The notes beneath the pieces were generated by a model. That model had not been told where the DNA came from. It was given only the letters and a program-made list of their open reading frames with translations, and made no database searches. Of a stretch of 11,564 bases of DNA, positions 7,282-11,564 are shown in pieces. The stretch comes from Dimargaris cristalligena (taxonomy: Eukaryota > Kickxellomycota > Dimargaritomycetes > Dimargaritales > Dimargaritaceae). Each line of letters begins with the position of its first letter. Within the stretch, counting starts at the first letter, position 1. The DNA is taken from assembly GCA_027576995.1 (NCBI GenBank), contig JANBQC010000759.1:1-11564 (forward strand), in the 5' to 3' direction. Both the position numbers and the translations under genes were made by a program.

Positions 7282-10104
7282 CTAGGCGAACACATACCAC
7301 ATTCGCCGGTGGGGTGGCGAATCGATGGGTCGATACTTCGCGCAAAAGGCCGCAAAGCTCGCTTGGTGGACCGGTTCCCCGGATTGGGTGAATTTACGCC
7401 AGTACCGATGGGCGGCCTTAGTATTCCCTGATTGTAGGTAATGGCGCATCACTAATTCGTAGGTGAATAAGTTCCACGGGAGACAATTCAGTTCGAGTAG
7501 GTACAAAAAAACAGGTAACAGGCCGGAATTATGGGTAGTGAGGGCCAGTTCGAGTGCCCGGTTGACTAAGCCGGTATGCAGGGACAAAGGACGCTGGTTG
7601 CTTGCACTACTCCTCCTCACTTTACCACCATTAGCATCACCATCTCCATGCTCATGAGTAGTGGTGGCTAGGGCCGAATTACCGGAAAGGTGGTAGAGGG
7701 CGTGGCAAACCAGGTCCATATTGTTTAACGTGGCGAAACAGTGCAGGAAATGCAAGAAATGGTTAGCCTGAAGTGTCACGAAGCCCGTATTGCTGTTACT
7801 ATGCTGGATGAGATTGCGGTAGAGGAGGTATACATTCTTGTGGTCGGAAATGGCGGCGTAGGAAGACATGAGTTCACACGCCAGGTCAGTTCCGAGGTGT
7901 TCTTTCGAGAAGGTAGCGTCGATTAAAGGGCGGAGGGTAACGATACCATCGTAGGCTTGGTCGTGGGCATTGTAAAGCCGCAAGAGGGCACCGAAAACCG
8001 ATGCATGGATGGAGGGTGTATGAAGGCGATAGGTATGGAACACGGCCACGGCGGTATCTAAGTTGGCGGCAAGGGGATGGGGATGATGACCACTGGCGGT
8101 GAAGGAGCCCAGCATGTCACTACGACCCATTGTTTTCGTGGTTGACAACGGCGGGCTGAGCATTTCGATTAAATTAGTGGCCAGCGCATGAGACCAGTGG
8201 GTGGAACTCCGTTGCCGGATATTATCACAAAACTGCCGGATGGTTTCATCCGTTTGGGTATTTTGCATTCCCTTAAGTAGTACCTGGGCCATGTGCGTTT
8301 CGGGGGATTGGGTGAGGGCCTGGAGGTCCTCCAGGGTCGACCAGGCTTCTTCAAATTCACCGCACTGGACCAAAAGGCCAATGAAAATGCGGTAGGTTCG
8401 GGCGTTGGGGGATACCTGGGGCCAGGCGTGGAGCATATCCTGCAGAAGGGCCCGGGCGCCCACCAGATTTCTCCGCGAGCGATAAGCCAACATCAGCCAG
8501 TTTAGGGTGGAGGTGGAAAACCCGATTTGGCGCTGTGCTAACAGGTGGGCCAGGTCAACAGCATCCTGGTGCAGCCCAAGGCGGATATAAAGTTCCAGAA
8601 CCCAGTCACAGTCATCGGGCGAAGGGCGGCTCGGTTGAAATGATGCGGAGGAGGGCCCGGCGGAACCGGTCAAACCGGGAGTCTCTTCACCAGACTGGTC
8701 GCGGTGGGGAAAATCAACGACGGTGGGGGTGTCTGGAAACTTCTCGCCCCCCTCTGGAAGGGAATTGGGGTGCAAAGAGTTACTATTATTAGCCGCCCTG
8801 CCAGCTGTTTCATCGCCCATGGCAGCAGCAGCCGCCTTGGTGGTATCTCGGAGGGCAGCAGTGGCCGCTGTGGCTTCGGATACCAACAATGGCACCTCTT
8901 CATAGCTCCCACCCTCATCATTGGCCGGGGTGAATATCAAAGGGAAATCCCCGCCTTCAGCCCCGTAGTGACCGGGAGTTTCCGGGATGGGCTGCCCACT
9001 CAGGCGGCCCCGTGTTACCGTCGTCATTCCCCCTACCATCCCACTGCTGTAGCGAATTTTGGCAGTAGGACGTTGGGAGGGCCGGAGGTGGTGGTGACTA
9101 ATGGGAGTATCCCCCCTTCTCCGGAAAGAGCGCGCGGCACCGTGGGTAGCCGTTGTAGCCGTGGCCGCGGCGGGTCGTAGGGTAGTGTCCAACGTTGCAA
9201 TGGTCTCGGGGAATAGCCAGTCCTGGCTAATTTGCCGAATCCGCTGCCGGGTGCGTACCCGCATACGGGGAAACCGCACTTCCTGGGGATTAAACCAGCG
9301 GTCTATCCGAATGGGTGAGGTGAGGTCCGTTTGCCAGGCAGTATGCATAATGCGCTGGTTCATGAGGGGGTTGACGGCCCCGCCAGGTCCGAGGGTGGCA
9401 AACCGCCCGAGCTGGGCCTGGCTAAATGACGTTGCGGCCGATACGGCTTTGGACATGGCGCCACCGCCCGTCGCAGCTGATGGTCCCCGAGCCAACGAAC
9501 GACTAGCGGCCCGACGGGCCTCCAACCGAAAATTGGCCAATACGGCCGGGTTCCACAGCCGATGCAACGTCCATACGTAATCCTGGCGGGTTAGAAAATT
9601 CGTGGACCGCGACGCATGAAGTTTCTTGTATAAATTCCAAATAACATCGTCGTTGGATTCCGTTAGTAAGGCCCGGCGGTAGTGGTCGGCTTTCAGTTCG
9701 TACAGACGGGCCGGGGGAAGTCGTTTGGTGAGGTCACGACCGCGCCGGGGAGCGGTGGCCCCCGCCGTGGCGAGGGTATGGGCCGCGGTGTGGAAAGCGG
9801 GGTGCCGGAGGAGGAGGACCAGGGCCGGGAATAAGCGACCGGGCGCCAACCGAGGTCGACCACTGCCGCTGGTGTAACTACTACTATTAGTGAAGCGGGC
9901 AGATGCGGAGGAGAACTGGGACGAGGTCCAGGACCGGGCCCGGGACCACCACCGGCCCGAATGGAAGGAGCGGGCCGACGCCTGGCGACTACCGGACGTG
10001 GCGGTGGGCCGGAGGGACCGGTGGACGAGAAGCGGACCACCGCTGCCCCGTAACGGAAGGGCCAGTCGCCGACTTGCCGCCCGAAGCGCAGGAATCTGGT
10101 GCAT
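7282..10104 (-). CDS. Pentatricopeptide-repeat (PPR) family protein, probably mitochondrial
   Basis: One uninterrupted exon encodes 940 residues. The first 60 residues are rich in Arg, Ser and Ala with no acidic residue, and contain RSFHS at 45-49, which looks like a mitochondrial presequence with an R-x-F processing site. Residues about 130-310 form a folded, Arg- and Trp-containing region that I do not recognise. Residues about 310-495 are low-complexity (Ala, Thr, Gly, Pro, acidic) and probably disordered. From about 500 the protein is made of paired helices of PPR type: near 501-530, 532-569 (LNWLMLAYRSRRNLVGA), 570-604 (TYRIFIGLLVQCGEFEEAW), around 703-735, 741-770, 781-805 and 880-914 (FTYELVMRHYLQSGNTKAA). 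PPR proteins bind organellar RNA one base per repeat and help its processing, stability or translation. I cannot assign it to a named fungal factor. TPR-like repeats are the main alternative. Confidence 0.8.
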   Translation of the reverse strand: MHQIPALRAASRRLALPLRGSGGPLLVHRSLRPTATSGSRQASARSFHSGRWWSRARSWTSSQFSSASARFTNSSSYTSGSGRPRLAPGRLFPALVLLLRHPAFHTAAHTLATAGATAPRRGRDLTKRLPPARLYELKADHYRRALLTESNDDVIWNLYKKLHASRSTNFLTRQDYVWTLHRLWNPAVLANFRLEARRAASRSLARGPSAATGGGAMSKAVSAATSFSQAQLGRFATLGPGGAVNPLMNQRIMHTAWQTDLTSPIRIDRWFNPQEVRFPRMRVRTRQRIRQISQDWLFPETIATLDTTLRPAAATATTATHGAARSFRRRGDTPISHHHLRPSQRPTAKIRYSSGMVGGMTTVTRGRLSGQPIPETPGHYGAEGGDFPLIFTPANDEGGSYEEVPLLVSEATAATAALRDTTKAAAAAMGDETAGRAANNSNSLHPNSLPEGGEKFPDTPTVVDFPHRDQSGEETPGLTGSAGPSSASFQPSRPSPDDCDWVLELYIRLGLHQDAVDLAHLLAQRQIGFSTSTLNWLMLAYRSRRNLVGARALLQDMLHAWPQVSPNARTYRIFIGLLVQCGEFEEAWSTLEDLQALTQSPETHMAQVLLKGMQNTQTDETIRQFCDNIRQRSSTHWSHALATNLIEMLSPPLSTTKTMGRSDMLGSFTASGHHPHPLAANLDTAVAVFHTYRLHTPSIHASVFGALLRLYNAHDQAYDGIVTLRPLIDATFSKEHLGTDLACELMSSYAAISDHKNVYLLYRNLIQHSNSNTGFVTLQANHFLHFLHCFATLNNMDLVCHALYHLSGNSALATTTHEHGDGDANGGKVRRSSASNQRPLSLHTGLVNRALELALTTHNSGLLPVFLYLLELNCLPWNLFTYELVMRHYLQSGNTKAAHRYWRKFTQSGEPVHQASFAAFCAKYRPIDSPPHRRMWYVFA

Positions 10105-11564
10105 GGGTTGAGTTAAAAGAATAGTATTGTAGTCGAATATGGCATATGCTAGATAAATACAAGCGCGGAATCAGTGAAGGAGTGTATGCAACGGGGGGGG
10201 GGAGTTCAAGCAGAGAGAGTTGATAAGAGAAGAAGGGCAGAGGAGTTGAGCCAAATGGTCTAACTAACAGGAAAATGGATCTACGCAAGGGAATAGGCGT
10301 GGATTCAACAAGTAAGAAGACAAAGCTGAGTAAGACGGCTGGAAGCATAACCCGGCATTATTATACCGGACGGGGAATTATTAAAGAGGACTGGTGAACA
10401 GTCGTAATAGTAGGAAAACTTTGATACCCACTCACAGACCATATGCCCTGGTTATTCTCCCATTGGACCCACACTATACTATTTCTATTCGGTAATAATG
10501 CTCTCTGAGCATGAGGCGTTTTTTTGACAGCATAGGGCTATTGTTTTAGGATCAGCTCCTTTCCAGGGTGTCACTCTAAACTTCTGTATAACCTTGCTTA
10601 TCTATCGCCATGTCCTACTCGGGGGCATTCATATTTGGGGAAATAGAGTCGGGTCGCAAACTAGAACAGCTGGTTACGTGGAGAATGTTCCCAAGGTATT
10701 CCGCCTAAGGGATGTCATTAGGACGGGTCGAAGATAAGCGAGAGGAAGAGGTCACAAAGTCAGCGTGGCATCTTCCCCACTCTCTCCCTGCCTGGAATAA
10801 CACACTCTACCCTGCTTAAGCTGGCCCGGCTGTCGGCGACCTGTTTGGATTTTCACCTGTATTGCGACTGGCCACTTGGTCAGTTCTAAATATACGAGGA
10901 AATGTTAATCATTGGGATTCTAATATTGGTGGCCAGTCAAGATGCTGGTCTATTTCACTCCACGAAAATAGGAGAGAGAGATGTATATATAGTCACGTAG
11001 AATGGGTGTGATTGGGCACATGTATCCAGGCCCAAACTGACTTATTGAGTGTGCTTGCCCCATTCCTGCGCATCCCGAGCCATGTGTAACGGAGGTTCAA
11101 TCAGTGCCCAAACCAATGCAGCCACTAAAAATATGAGCACAGGAAACATTAACAGAATGCATTGTCAATTAAGTTGGTCTTATCCCCAAAAATGGGCCCC
11201 TCCATTGATCGATTGGTTCGCGACTGCCACAGTTCCTAGGCTGATAATAAATGATATAGGAGAGGTTCAACCAGACTATAAATAAAAAATGGGTTGGATA
11301 AGGCTTCTATTACTTGCTGAGAATGAATCTGCAATACATTGTACCATGCACATATCATTAATAGCCGTCTATATGTGGGCAGACTTTCACCCCATAGTAT
11401 TTATGTAGTGCTGCAAAGTGCAGAATCGGGAAAGTTTATTCATTATCCCTTTTACTTGTGTATATATTTCCCGATATTCTCCCCTAATTCATATAGTGTT
11501 GCATATTATGGGGTTCGGGAAGCCTTTTCTCCTATCAAACCGGATCAATCATTATCAGTTTCAA
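10105..11564. other. Gene-free right flank, including the PPR gene upstream region
   Basis: Nothing here is a convincing gene. Close to the PPR start, TATTTAT on the minus strand (10153-10159 on +) could serve as a TATA-like element about 50 bases upstream of the ATG, and a G10 run lies at 10193-10202. Further right are a small hairpin with a T7 tract (10498-10525), a GA run followed by TATATATA at about 10971-10992, and a 68-codon ATG frame (11082-11285, +) without recognisable features. CpG occurs normally, unlike in the left flank. The outer part may be the upstream region of a + strand gene beyond the window. Confidence 0.5.
10498..10525 (+). other. Hairpin followed by a T7 tract
   Basis: ATGCTC (10498-10503) pairs with GAGCAT (10507-10512) around the loop TCT. 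GAGGCG follows, then seven T residues (10519-10525). It looks like an intrinsic or Pol III-type terminator, but no RNA gene could be recognised upstream. Confidence 0.25.

Noticed and set aside
8704..9580. Two + strand frames of about 158 codons opposite the PPR gene.
   Set aside because: They overlap the low-complexity part of the PPR gene in antisense and have composition-driven openness only.
11049..11285. A 78-codon + strand frame (ATG at 11082) downstream of a TATA-like run.
   Set aside because: No recognisable motif, ordinary length for chance in this composition, and no start-context or splice support.
1..11564. CRISPR array, rRNA genes, bacterial operons or phage genes.
   Set aside because: No regularly spaced identical repeats, no rRNA-like conserved blocks, and the spliced eukaryotic genes argue against a prokaryotic source.

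Overview
The window looks like nuclear DNA from a fungus, probably an early-diverging lineage (zoopagomycete, mucoromycete or similar). The reasons are GC-rich exons separated by AT-rich introns of about 170-250 bases with GTAAGT-type donors and CTAAC branch-like sites, eukaryotic gene spacing without operons, and a fungal-type Rad4/XPC protein. The exact phylum is an inference from protein style, not something the sequence proves.

Layout. (1) Bases 1 to about 1440 hold no intact gene. Bases 109-1267 are purine-rich on the + strand and contain a single CpG, and a broken open frame lies on the minus strand (600-923). Next come two small hairpins and an ungapped 140-bp tandem duplication (1154-1433, about 79% identical by hand count). 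(2) Bases 1778-5286 (+) are a five-exon Rad4/XPC DNA-damage recognition gene. I could join all five exons in frame into a predicted 893-residue protein. (3) A 174-base convergent spacer separates it from (4) a single-exon 2-oxoglutarate/Fe(II) dioxygenase of the isopenicillin-N-synthase-like fold (5461-6561, minus, 366 residues). (5) About 720 bases of spacer follow. (6) A single-exon 940-residue protein with a mitochondrial-type N-terminus and PPR-like helical repeats in its C-terminal half occupies 7282-10104 (minus). (7) The last 1.46 kb carries promoter-like sequence for that gene and no convincing gene.

How the genes relate. The three genes act in different compartments and pathways: nucleotide excision repair in the nucleus, a soluble dioxygenase of unknown substrate, and probable mitochondrial RNA metabolism. 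I see no sign of a functional cluster. The only physical coupling is the very short convergent junction between RAD4 and the dioxygenase gene, where a polyadenylation signal for the minus-strand gene lies 4 bases past the RAD4 stop, so the 3' ends of the two transcripts may overlap.

The parts most worth a second look are the CpG-erased left flank with its decayed frame and tandem repeat, and two short interaction motifs in the Rad4 protein (a TFIIH-binding-type acidic string and a SUMO-interaction-like motif). I found no convincing new multi-gene system, CRISPR array, rRNA or tRNA.
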